This document shows, piece after piece, positions 42,539 to 51,260 of a DNA stretch of 64,000 bases. The number at the start of each line of letters is the position of its first letter. The stretch's first letter is position 1. Origin of the DNA: Candidatus Poribacteria bacterium (lineage in GTDB: Bacteria > Poribacteria > WGA-4E > WGA-3G); contig JAPPII010000118.1 of the NCBI GenBank assembly GCA_028820845.1, positions 1 through 64,000 of the forward strand, given 5' to 3'. Made by a program: the position numbers and the translations under genes. Under the pieces are notes generated by a model that searched no databases, had not been told where the DNA came from, and saw nothing but the letters and a program-made list of their open reading frames with translations.

Positions 42539-43264
42539 ATGACTTTTGACATAGCAACACTTCGCAACGATTTCGCAAGAGATGGTTTCGCTATCGCACC
42601 GAACCTGTTCACACGCAGCGAAGTCCAACGGCTTAAATTAGAATGCATCGACATTCTGGAATCCGTTAAAGCAGAAACAGGCACAGTCGCTGGACACGGC
42701 GTTTATGTCGGTCTGGCTGTGCGGAGTCCGGTCTTTCAAACAGCAGTTGGTGATGCGCGGCTACTCGATATTTTGGAAGGGATTCTCGCACCGGATATCG
42801 AATTTCTGAGCGACAAGGTAGTTTTCAAGAGCGAAGCAATGACCTTCGCAAGCCCTTGGCACCAAGATTGGCACTATTGGCACGGCGCACATAAAGTCTC
42901 AATCTGGGTGGCTCTTGACGATGCGACTGTTGAAAACGGATGTCTCAAACTCTTCCCGGGTTCGCACAAATCTGCTATTGTCCATGATGGCGATGCCAGC
43001 GATGGACATGGGTTCGGAAACCGACTCCGCCCCGGAGTCGTTGATGAAGACCTTGCCGTTACAGCGGAAATTGAAGCAGGTGGTGCCGTCTTTTTCCACG
43101 ACTTGACGCTGCATGCCAGTCATCCGAACCAATCTGGCGAAGAACGTTGGGTCTGGATACCTACATATCGCAACGCAAAAGCCGAGGACAATGACTATCC
43201 GTGGGCTGTTGCGGCGAAGGTTTTACGCGGCGAAAAATTAACTGAATGTAGCACAAACTGTTAG
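42539..43264 (+). CDS. Phytanoyl-CoA dioxygenase family (PhyH) oxygenase
   Basis: 241 residues. HQDWHYWHG gives the HxD pair, HDLTLHASHPNQS the distal His, and the following ERWVWIP region contains the Arg for 2-oxoglutarate. It is more like the ectoine-hydroxylase-type PhyH proteins in length than like the copy at 34024-34749. It starts 3 nt after the Gfo/Idh stop and is followed by a sugar isomerase at 44 nt, so it probably acts on a sugar- or polyol-derived compound. Confidence 0.88.
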   Translation: MTFDIATLRNDFARDGFAIAPNLFTRSEVQRLKLECIDILESVKAETGTVAGHGVYVGLAVRSPVFQTAVGDARLLDILEGILAPDIEFLSDKVVFKSEAMTFASPWHQDWHYWHGAHKVSIWVALDDATVENGCLKLFPGSHKSAIVHDGDASDGHGFGNRLRPGVVDEDLAVTAEIEAGGAVFFHDLTLHASHPNQSGEERWVWIPTYRNAKAEDNDYPWAVAAKVLRGEKLTECSTNC

Positions 43265-43307
43265 TTTGTGGCAAATGGAATCTACATAGGAAAAGGAAAA
43301 ATTATTT

Positions 43308-44162
43308 ATGTTTAAGAACCTGAGCACCGGTGCAATCGGCATCCGGGCAAACATGACAGAAGGCTTGGCATTAGCGAAAAATGCCGGTTTTGAAGGTCTC
43401 GACCTAAACATTGATGAAGCCAACCAACTCGCGCAAGAACATTCGGTTCAATACGTCAAAGACCTTTGGGCAGAAGCTGGTATTGCTATGGGTGGCTGGG
43501 GATTCGGGGTCAATTGGCGGGGTCCCGATGCTGACTATGATACCGGTTTAGCACAACTTCCCGAACGTGCAGCACTCGCCGCGGAACTCGGTTGTTATCG
43601 GACGACCACTGTCGTCGGACCCGCTTCAAATGACATGACCTTTCAGGAAAACTGGGATTTTTCTGTTAAACGCCTTCGACCTATCGCTGAGATTCTCAAA
43701 GAACACGGACACTCAATCGGGCTTGAGTTCATTGGACCGGCAACGAGCCGCGCAGGTTCCAAGTATCTTTTTGCTTATTCAATGGATGCGATGTTAGGAC
43801 TCGCCGCTGCTGTTGGCACAGGGAACGTCGGACTCCTATTTGATACATGGCACTGGTACACCTGTCGTTCGGCTATAGACGATGTGCGCAAACTCTCTGT
43901 ATCAGATGTCGTTTACGTCCACATCAATGACGCTCCAGCTGGCATTGACCCGTACGATCAGATCGACAACATCAGGTGCCTTCCCGCTGAAACTGGTGTA
44001 ATCCCACTGACTGAATTGATGCAAATTCTGACGGAAATCGGTTATGAAGGACCCGTGACCCCTGAACCGTTCAGTCAAAAGGTAAACAACATGGAACCCG
44101 CAGACGCAGCGAAAGCCACAGCGGAATCGTTGGATCAGGTCTGGAAAAACGCAGGGCTGTAG
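43308..44162 (+). CDS. Sugar phosphate isomerase/epimerase (xylose-isomerase-like TIM barrel)
   Basis: 284 residues of the AP-endonuclease-2/xylose-isomerase-like family. GFEGLDLNIDEA, SIGLEFIGP, VGLLFDTWHWY and YVHINDAP mark successive barrel strands with Glu, Asp, His and Asp metal ligands; TPEPFSQ closes the site with a final Glu. It probably interconverts keto sugars or dehydrates inositol-type substrates. Fourth gene of the catabolic operon. Confidence 0.9.
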   Translation: MFKNLSTGAIGIRANMTEGLALAKNAGFEGLDLNIDEANQLAQEHSVQYVKDLWAEAGIAMGGWGFGVNWRGPDADYDTGLAQLPERAALAAELGCYRTTTVVGPASNDMTFQENWDFSVKRLRPIAEILKEHGHSIGLEFIGPATSRAGSKYLFAYSMDAMLGLAAAVGTGNVGLLFDTWHWYTCRSAIDDVRKLSVSDVVYVHINDAPAGIDPYDQIDNIRCLPAETGVIPLTELMQILTEIGYEGPVTPEPFSQKVNNMEPADAAKATAESLDQVWKNAGL

Positions 44163-44195
44163 GTAAATACATCCTCTGTTAGAAAGAGACTCAAC

Positions 44196-45002
44196 ATGAG
44201 ACTTATTGATAAAGAGAGCATCCTCGCGATGACACACCTATGGGAAGGCGATCGGTTCCCTGATGGACGACCGCGCGTTCCCGATGATATTCTCCAACGC
44301 ATGAAAGCGATTAGCATCGAACAGGCGTGGGGTGTTCTGAATGGCAATAACTATAAATTCCAATTCGCTGGCGATTGGATGAATCTCCATCCAGACCGAA
44401 TTCTGGTGGGTAGAGCGGTGACGTGTGCTTTTGTGCCGATTCGACCTGACTTTAACGACGCTATCTCTGCACAAGGCGAAAAAGATGGATGCGTCGGTGG
44501 GCAAAACTCGTGGGTTATTGATACACTCGTCCGCGATGATGTCATTGTCGTTGACCTTTTTGGTAAGGTCAAGGACGGCACCTTTGCGGGTGACAACCTC
44601 GGCAATTCCATCTTTGCGAAAACAGGAACGGGGATGGTCATTGACGGCGGTATCCGCGACCTGGACGGCATTTATGAGTTACCTGATTTTGCGACGTTTG
44701 TGCGCGGTGTAGATCCGACAGGTATCGCAAACGTCACACTGACCGGTATTAATATCCCGATTCGTATTGCGGAGGCGACGGTTTTACCGGGTGACGTAGT
44801 TTTAGGGAGGCGCGGCGGGATTATTTTTATTCCGCCACATTTCGCGCAACAAGTCGTTGAACGCGGCGAAGAGGTGGCTCTCCGAGACCGGTTTGGACAT
44901 CAACGGTTGCGTGAAGGTGTCTATACCCCAGGTGAAATAGATCGGAAATGGTCTGAAGAGATTGAGGCAGATTTTGCGAAATGGCGTGAGGAGCAGGAAT
45001 GA
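44196..45002 (+). CDS. RraA/HMG-aldolase family protein
   Basis: 268 residues. AFVPIRPDFNDA, VDLFGKVKDGTFAGDNLGN and GMVIDGGIRDLDGI, with VLGRRGGIIFIPP, are the core of the RraA-like fold shared by the RNase E regulator RraA and class II HMG/CHA aldolases. The DG-x-RD motif is the metal- and pyruvate-binding site of the aldolases. Given the catabolic neighbours, an aldolase or decarboxylase role is more likely than RNase control. Last gene of the operon. Confidence 0.85.
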   Translation: MRLIDKESILAMTHLWEGDRFPDGRPRVPDDILQRMKAISIEQAWGVLNGNNYKFQFAGDWMNLHPDRILVGRAVTCAFVPIRPDFNDAISAQGEKDGCVGGQNSWVIDTLVRDDVIVVDLFGKVKDGTFAGDNLGNSIFAKTGTGMVIDGGIRDLDGIYELPDFATFVRGVDPTGIANVTLTGINIPIRIAEATVLPGDVVLGRRGGIIFIPPHFAQQVVERGEEVALRDRFGHQRLREGVYTPGEIDRKWSEEIEADFAKWREEQE

Positions 45003-45391
45003 GGTATGTCTGAATCAGTACTTGCAGGATTTTAGGATTTTCAGGATGAGAGGACGATTTGGATCGCTTCCGTGCCAAAAACCTGACACACCCATTCTTG
45101 ACTTTTCATTAGGAATATTGCATTCTATTGTTAATGTAGGGGGTGAGGGCTTGAACTTTAAGCACTCCTGTTCAAAGCCTCATCCCACCTATTTAAGTAG
45201 GCGTTCGGCAGCAGTTTCCATAAAGTTATCTGTAATTTTTCTCCATTGAACCGGTGTAAAGGTGTCATATTAGAAGTTTTTTGCAACTTAGTGAACTAAA
45301 AACGAGTATTCGGTTTAGTAAGAGACCTTAGCGCGATATGAAATCAATGTCCGAGACAAATCAGGATATTTCATGAAAAGGGTAGACGATA
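45003..45391. other. Gap with hairpin before the GHKL-HNH gene
   Basis: No gene. A long imperfect inverted repeat lies at 45141-45186 (GGGTGAGGGCTTGAAC against GTTCAAAGCCTCATCCC). A short direct repeat, GGATTTTAGGATTTTCAGGAT, at about 45028-45048 resembles low-complexity boundaries. The composition falls towards AT beyond 45190, consistent with the left edge of an acquired segment. No attachment site or tRNA was found. Confidence 0.5.
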
Positions 45392-48300
45392 ATGACGATT
45401 AATCAATTATCTGAAATGCGTAAAAATGGACTCCAAGCACTTATTGACAACGAATGGTTTGAAGGCTTCAAACGTTTGCTTACTGATTTGTACCCAGACA
45501 ATGCCCACTTTATTTATGAACTTCTCCAGAATGCTGAGGATGCGGGTGCATCAAAGGTTCACTTTGTTCTGAATACTGATAGACTGAAATTTGAACATAA
45601 TGGGAACGAACTGTTTGATATAGACGATGTGAAGTCTATAACCAGTATTGGTACGAGTACTAAGGCAGACGATCCTACTAACATCGGTAAATTTGGTATC
45701 GGCTTCAAGGCTGTATTTGCCTACACCAACACACCAGAGATTGAGTCCGGAGAATTCCATTTCCGCATTCGCGATATGGTTGTTCCCGATACGGAAGGCC
45801 TGTCCCCAGGAGCACTCGGTGCGCGAAGAACTCGCTTTGTCTTCCCTTTTGACAATCCCGAAAAACCACCCGAAAAAGCATCAGCTGAAATAGAAAAGAA
45901 TCTCCGAGAACTAAACGAAAATACATTACTGTTTCTGAACAACATCCATCAGATAAATTACAATTTATCTAATTCAAAGAAGGGATCTCTGAAGCGGAAA
46001 GAAAATGCTGATGATGGAAACCGAATTGAGATTTCTGTCAAGCATCCAGAAAGTAAATTACCCAAATCTACACACTATCTCCGATTTACGAAAAATGTTA
46101 ATGTTCAGGACGAAAACGATAAACCTAAATGCTGTCAAATTGCGATTGCTTTTGGTATGGATACATCTAAAAGTGGGAAATGGAAAATCCTACCACTAAA
46201 TCCTGGCCAAGTCTGTATCTATTTCCCGGCAGTAAAGGAACCTTGCAATCTACGATTTCACATACATGCCCCGTTTGCTTCGACCGTTGCGCGTGATAGT
46301 GTTCGAGAGTGTCTGGCTAACGACGAATTGCGAGATCGCATTGCAGATTTAGTTGCTGAATCAATGCATTCTATCCGCGACCAAGGATTGTTAGATGTGA
46401 GATTTTTGGCAACTTTGCCTAATGGCAAAGATAATCTATCTTCTCTTTGTGGTCCTATCCGTGAACGACTAATTGAAGAATTTAATCAGACGAAACTAAC
46501 CCCGATGAAACAGGGGGGACATGCTCCAGCGTCGGAGTGCTATCGGGGTCAAAAAAAATTATCTGATCTGATCGACCATAAAGATTTAGCGATCCTCCTA
46601 AGTAAATGTTGTTCTCAGCCGTTGTGGATCGCGAACCCGCAACAAAGGAACCAACAAGACGATAATTTTTTATCCAGGTTGGATATTTCCGAGTGGACTG
46701 TTAAAGATTTGGTAAAAGCACTGGAGACCTTTGAAGATATAACAAAGTGGTTAAACAACAAATCGAATGCGTGGCATCAAAAACTATATGCGTTCCTTGG
46801 CGATTTTCTATCATCTGCCCAGTCAGATTCGGGCGTTCAGGAACGCAAGTACCAATTATCCAAACTTTGCATTGTTCGTTGTAACAATAAAACCTACAGA
46901 GTTGGCAGTGAATGTCGCTTTTCCAACGATGATATGAATTTTGATCCGCCAAAAGACGGAACACAGAAAAACGGTTTCCACTTCGTTGCTAAAGGAGTCT
47001 ATTCCTATGGTAAGAATAAATCTCAACAGGAAAAGGCACGTATGTTCCTTGACAAGATTGGCGTTTCTGAATGGAATATTGTCGCTGAAGTTCTTGATTA
47101 TATTCTTCCAAAGTATCGCAATAGTACAAGCGCGATTCCAAGAGTAGAGTTCAACAGAGATTTTACCAAAATAGTGAAGGCTTATAGGACAGATGATTCC
47201 GAAAAGAAGAAACAACAGCTATCGGAAGAGTTGATGACAGTCCCGTTTATTCTTACAAAGGACTCACGTGCAAGCAATCTGATCTATCTCAAACCAGATC
47301 AACTCTGTTTTGGAGTCGGAGACACTTTCTGGAGTAAAAACCCTCTCGGAACTTATTCCGCTGTGGCTGTCACTAAAAAGGTTCGTGAGTTTTTGCAGAA
47401 GTTGAAAATTCCTCAATGGGATATTGTTGACGAAGTAATTGAAACTATACTTCCAAAATACGAAGGGAATCCACCGAGAGTTTCTATTAAGGAGCACATG
47501 AATGATTTCAAAAAAATTACCCGCGCGTATAACACCTGCAAACAATCTAGGAAAATACAACTTAAAACCAAATTAAAAGCAACGTATTTTATCCTTGTGG
47601 AGAATCCAAATGCAGACTTTCCAATTTATCTTAAACCGGGTCTACTCTATTTCGGAACCAAAGACTTACGCACGTATTTTGAACGGGACAGTTTAATGCT
47701 TTGGATTGGAATTTTCAAGGATCCTATTACTGATTTATGGGAGTATTTCGCCAAACCAGATACTGGTGCTTTTGTTGATCTTGATAAGTATCCAAGTGCT
47801 GCCCGTGCGTTGTTTATAGATTTGGGTATTGTGAGTGATGTTCGGGTTAAAAGAGCAGAAAAAAATTGGCAAGGCTATGTTGTTGTTGAGAGGTCTCATG
47901 GTAGGCACCAGAGAGGACTTGATGGTTTTGATCCTAACGTACAGGTTGATGGACTGGCCCCTGCACTCGACTCTCCTACACGTGAAAAAAGTGCTTTTAT
48001 ATGGAATCATATCGCTATTCGCAATGTTAACTATATTAAGGGGGTCGTAGAGAAATCAAGGAGGCAGGATTACACTAATCCTGACTTTAAGAAAGTACGA
48101 TCTCATTCTTTTGGCGATTTATTAGTTACCAAGGCATGGCTGCCTGACATTGATGGAAATATGCACAAGCCAAGTGAAATTACCCTTGCAGAACTCCCAG
48201 AATCATTTCAACGTGATGAACGATTGGCAGACCAACTCGGTATGAAAAAGGATGAGGTGGCTGAACTTGCAGAGAAAGCTGGTGTTCCAGCAAAGGTGAT

Positions 48301-49057
48301 AAGTAAAATCAGCCAATACCCCGAACTACGCGCAAAAGTTGAGGAGTGGATAGCTGAACAAGAAACCTATGAACAAAAAGAGAAGGAGACTCCAGAACAA
48401 CCTATTCAGGACGAGAATGCTCTTGATGATGAAACCCCAGTTGATACTTCCTCAATACCGTCTGAGCCTGTGACCGGTATTGGTGAAGATAACAGTAGTT
48501 TGACTACGAAGGATAGTGAAACACCCGAAGGCGATGGACATACTGATTCAGTAGGAAATAAATCAACACCTCACCCTTCTTCGCGCCCAAGTGTGAATGC
48601 TCCAAGTTCACGAGATAGTTCTCAAGAGGAGACATCTCACAAGAAAACTAGCGGTAGTAGCGGCAGGCCCGAAGGATACGGTAATGGAGTGGATACCTTG
48701 TTGCCGGAGGAAATTAGTGAAACCGAGGGTTTCTACGAAGGCGCGCGTAGACAAATTTCAGTAAATACTTATGAGCGCGATCAGACTGCTCGTGATAAGT
48801 GCTTGCAGCACTATGGCACACGTTGTGCAGTATGTCAAAAAGATATGTCAGAAATCTATGGTCCCGAAGCCGAGGGGCTGATTCATGTTCATCATCTTAA
48901 ACCGTTGAGCGAAATTAAAGAAAATTATCAGGTAAATCCGATTGCAGACTTACGACCTGTTTGCCCGAATTGCCATGCTGTTATTCACCGAGGTAGACCT
49001 GTATTTAAAATAGAAGAGGTAAAGGGCTTTTTGGAAAAGGTAAGACAGGATGGATAA
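45392..49057 (+). CDS. Sacsin-type GHKL ATPase fused to an HNH nuclease (defence candidate)
   Basis: 1221 residues. The N-terminus carries the GHKL ATP-binding fold in its sacsin-like form: YELLQNAEDAGASKV (N-box, Asn 47), EHNGNELFD (residues 68-76) and IGKFGIGFKAVF (G2 loop, about 98-109). The middle 900 residues are not assigned but contain two related stretches (KIGVSEWNIVAEVLDYILPK and KIPQWDIVDEVIETILPK). After an acidic, Ser/Pro-rich linker, the last 90 residues are an HNH domain of the McrA type: CAVC (1145-1148), HVHHLKPLSE (1165-1174), CPNCHAVIH (1191-1199). ATPase-nuclease fusions of this kind belong with restriction or defence systems. It is AT-richer than its neighbours and stands alone. 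Confidence 0.88.
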   Translation: MTINQLSEMRKNGLQALIDNEWFEGFKRLLTDLYPDNAHFIYELLQNAEDAGASKVHFVLNTDRLKFEHNGNELFDIDDVKSITSIGTSTKADDPTNIGKFGIGFKAVFAYTNTPEIESGEFHFRIRDMVVPDTEGLSPGALGARRTRFVFPFDNPEKPPEKASAEIEKNLRELNENTLLFLNNIHQINYNLSNSKKGSLKRKENADDGNRIEISVKHPESKLPKSTHYLRFTKNVNVQDENDKPKCCQIAIAFGMDTSKSGKWKILPLNPGQVCIYFPAVKEPCNLRFHIHAPFASTVARDSVRECLANDELRDRIADLVAESMHSIRDQGLLDVRFLATLPNGKDNLSSLCGPIRERLIEEFNQTKLTPMKQGGHAPASECYRGQKKLSDLIDHKDLAILLSKCCSQPLWIANPQQRNQQDDNFLSRLDISEWTVKDLVKALETFEDITKWLNNKSNAWHQKLYAFLGDFLSSAQSDSGVQERKYQLSKLCIVRCNNKTYRVGSECRFSNDDMNFDPPKDGTQKNGFHFVAKGVYSYGKNKSQQEKARMFLDKIGVSEWNIVAEVLDYILPKYRNSTSAIPRVEFNRDFTKIVKAYRTDDSEKKKQQLSEELMTVPFILTKDSRASNLIYLKPDQLCFGVGDTFWSKNPLGTYSAVAVTKKVREFLQKLKIPQWDIVDEVIETILPKYEGNPPRVSIKEHMNDFKKITRAYNTCKQSRKIQLKTKLKATYFILVENPNADFPIYLKPGLLYFGTKDLRTYFERDSLMLWIGIFKDPITDLWEYFAKPDTGAFVDLDKYPSAARALFIDLGIVSDVRVKRAEKNWQGYVVVERSHGRHQRGLDGFDPNVQVDGLAPALDSPTREKSAFIWNHIAIRNVNYIKGVVEKSRRQDYTNPDFKKVRSHSFGDLLVTKAWLPDIDGNMHKPSEITLAELPESFQRDERLADQLGMKKDEVAELAEKAGVPAKVISKISQYPELRAKVEEWIAEQETYEQKEKETPEQPIQDENALDDETPVDTSSIPSEPVTGIGEDNSSLTTKDSETPEGDGHTDSVGNKSTPHPSSRPSVNAPSSRDSSQEETSHKKTSGSSGRPEGYGNGVDTLLPEEISETEGFYEGARRQISVNTYERDQTARDKCLQHYGTRCAVCQKDMSEIYGPEAEGLIHVHHLKPLSEIKENYQVNPIADLRPVCPNCHAVIHRGRPVFKIEEVKGFLEKVRQDG

Positions 49058-49180
49058 GGCAGCAGTTTCAATAATTGTTAGTACCATACCAGCAGGTATA
49101 GTCTTTTATCGCTTGGATAGAACATCTACCGCGATGTTGTCGTAAAGCATCGGCTAAAAGTTAAACTCAGATTGAAGACA

Positions 49181-49236
49181 GCTATTTCAATAGTTGGAAA
49201 TAGCAGCGGGCTGGTAGACACCGCCAGTCCGTTTTT
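49181..49236 (+). terminator. Double hairpin with T-run after the GHKL-HNH gene
   Basis: First stem GCTATTTC/GAAATAGC (49181-49204), then CGGGCTGG...CCAGTCCG (49207-49231) followed by TTTTT. The second hairpin has the form of a rho-independent terminator; one G-T pair is present. Confidence 0.7.
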
Positions 49237-49285
49237 GTCGGTCAAGGTACACAGACAGCAGTGGGCTTCAGGGCAAAAACTCTGT

Positions 49286-49314
49286 TGATTTTCCCGACAA
49301 AACAGTGTATAATA
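49286..49314 (+). promoter_or_regulatory. Sigma-70 promoter for a leaderless gene
   Basis: TTGATT (49286-49291), 17 nt, TATAAT (49309-49314). Transcription should begin near 49321, right at the ATG at 49322, so the mRNA would have no 5' leader and no ribosome site. Confidence 0.7.
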
Positions 49315-49321
49315 CCCCTAT

Positions 49322-50428
49322 ATGGTAGACATCAAAGAAATCCTCACTTTTTTCAAGGACGCGCTCGGACAGTTCGCAGATAGGAGTGCCAAATGGCTGT
49401 TAGCCAACCCAGATAACCTTCGCGGGCTCCTCGAAATTATCGGTGAAGACCTCGTCGAGTCGCTCGACTTCAGCAGAATCCAGCACGTCAACACTACATT
49501 TATCGCTGACAACCTACGCGAACAAGAATCCGATCTGGTTTTCCTCTTGCCGTTTCGAGATACCGATGAAACAGAGGTGATGATCTACATCCTCATTGAA
49601 CATCAGTCCACAATAGACCCCGCAATGGGATTTCGGATGTTGGCTTATATGTATCACATCTGGGACCAGCAACGGCAGCAGTGGGTCGCCGAGGGTATCC
49701 CGAAAAGTCAGTGGCGATTTCGTCCGATCATTCCGGTTGTGTTTTATACCGGACAAGCAGAATGGCGATCTGTGATTTCAATGGAAACGTTGATGGATGT
49801 GCCGGAACCGTTGCTTAGGTTCGTTCCGAGATTCGAGACGTTATTTCTCGGCATCCAGACCGAACCCGATGCAAACTTACTGAAGACCGAAAGCCCGTTC
49901 GGATGGTTGATGACCGTCCTCAAGCGTGCAGACACACCCGATCCTACGGTATTCGTATCAGTGTTAGAGACGTTAGGTGATCATCTCAGTGGGCTCAGGG
50001 AGTCGGAGCGTGCCGCGTGGGTGCAAGTAGTCTGTTATCTTTACGCATTAGTTGTCCACAAACGTTCCGTTGACGAACGTGCCGATTTAGATCGGATCGT
50101 CTCCGAACACCAAACGACTTTGAATCTTTCTCAACAAGAGGTAAATCTCATGCAAACCATGGCTGAACACTATCTACAACAAGGCATCGCACAAGGGATC
50201 AAGCAAGGCAGAGAAGAAGGTAGAGAAGAAGGTAGAGAAGAAGGGGCGCGACAAATGAGCATTGAAAGCACACTCGCGACCCTCAACGCACGTTTCCCTA
50301 ACGCAGATGTCAACGCACTCAAGCCAATACTCGAAGCCATCCAAGACCTCAACCATCTCAAGCACCTCAATCTTACGGCTTCTATCGTTGAGACGTTCAT
50401 CGCATTCCGAGAACACTTAGAGGTATGA
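49322..50428 (+). CDS. Rpn/YhgA-like PD-(D/E)XK nuclease
   Basis: 368 residues of the Rpn/transposase-31 family. The core ESDLVFLLPFRD, then MIYILIEHQSTIDPAMGFRM and LAYMYHIW follow the PD-(D/E)XK pattern (D, then E-x-Q in place of E-x-K), followed by RPIIPVVFYTG. These proteins cut DNA and promote recombination. The C-terminus has a glycine/glutamate-rich repeat (QGREEGREEGREEG) typical of the group. It follows the GHKL-HNH gene in an island-like stretch and appears to be translated from a leaderless mRNA. Confidence 0.88.
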   Translation: MVDIKEILTFFKDALGQFADRSAKWLLANPDNLRGLLEIIGEDLVESLDFSRIQHVNTTFIADNLREQESDLVFLLPFRDTDETEVMIYILIEHQSTIDPAMGFRMLAYMYHIWDQQRQQWVAEGIPKSQWRFRPIIPVVFYTGQAEWRSVISMETLMDVPEPLLRFVPRFETLFLGIQTEPDANLLKTESPFGWLMTVLKRADTPDPTVFVSVLETLGDHLSGLRESERAAWVQVVCYLYALVVHKRSVDERADLDRIVSEHQTTLNLSQQEVNLMQTMAEHYLQQGIAQGIKQGREEGREEGREEGARQMSIESTLATLNARFPNADVNALKPILEAIQDLNHLKHLNLTASIVETFIAFREHLEV

Positions 50429-50444
50429 TAAACCTCCAGAACCA

Positions 50445-51221
50445 TCAGGACTTACGCGCCTTAACCGCATACATGGGCCAAGAAAAATAGAAATCATCAC
50501 CCGCTGGATGAACTGTGTAGTGTTCTTTCGCCTCGTCAGGAGAGAGATTGGCGAACGCATCACGGATTTCCTGCACGACCTCCGGCGGGTTTTCCTCTGG
50601 ACGCACCCACCACAGAAACGACATTTGGGCATTTCGGACGAGTGCTGTCTTTTCAAGGGACAATCCTGCATCCGCAATCATTGCATCCCACTCAGATGGC
50701 GGATACCCATACACATGAGAGTTGTCTCGGAGCCACTCCACCCGATTCTGCCATGCTATCAATTCCTTCGATTCAGGCACGACAGAATCCACCATGCAGA
50801 AGCGTCCATCCGGGCATAAAACCCGATGCACCTCGCTCAAAAAGGCAGGGACATCTTGGAAATGATGAGGGGCAATTCGGCAGGTTACTAAATCCAACGA
50901 AGCATCGGCAAAAGGCAAAGATTCCGCAGCAGCAAGAGAAAAAGAGATGTTTTTTATAGATTTTTCTTCCGCAAGTTCAGCTGCCTTCGTAAGCATCGCC
51001 GGTGTCAGGTCGGTGGCAATCACAGAAGCGACTTTTGGTGCGAGCTTAAACGCTGTGAATCCTGTTCCTGTCGCAATATCCAGCGTCCGTTCTGTGCCTT
51101 GCGGCTCGGCGAAATCGAGGATAATGTCTAAGGTATCCCCCTCAGCATGTGCGCTGCTCTGGGCATAATAGTTTGCATGCTGGCTAAACTGCTCTCGGAC
51201 TGCGTTATGTACCGATTTCAT
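50445..51221 (-). CDS. Class I SAM-dependent methyltransferase
   Basis: 258 residues. LDIATGTGFTAFKLAP is the SAM-binding motif I, VIATDLTPAML motif II, and VTCRIAPHHFQDVPAFLSEV, then LCPDGRFCMVDSV, complete a Methyltransf_11/UbiE-like fold. The acceptor is unknown. The last codons (VKARKS) are encoded by a sequence that matches the ends of the second repeat family (AGGACTTACGC), possibly by chance. Confidence 0.88.
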   Translation of the reverse strand: MKSVHNAVREQFSQHANYYAQSSAHAEGDTLDIILDFAEPQGTERTLDIATGTGFTAFKLAPKVASVIATDLTPAMLTKAAELAEEKSIKNISFSLAAAESLPFADASLDLVTCRIAPHHFQDVPAFLSEVHRVLCPDGRFCMVDSVVPESKELIAWQNRVEWLRDNSHVYGYPPSEWDAMIADAGLSLEKTALVRNAQMSFLWWVRPEENPPEVVQEIRDAFANLSPDEAKEHYTVHPAGDDFYFSWPMYAVKARKS

Positions 51222-51260
51222 AGTAATTGGCTGTCGGGGCGCTCTGCTAACCTATAACGG

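Noticed and set aside
45283-45320. A fourth ECF-type promoter before the GHKL-HNH gene (TGCAACT...)
   Set aside because: The -35-like block matches partly but nothing resembling CGCGTTATTATA is found at the required distance.
50440-50456. AGGACTTACGC at the end of the methyltransferase gene as a third copy of the second repeat family
   Set aside because: Only 11 bases match the element end and nothing of the interior follows; chance similarity cannot be excluded.
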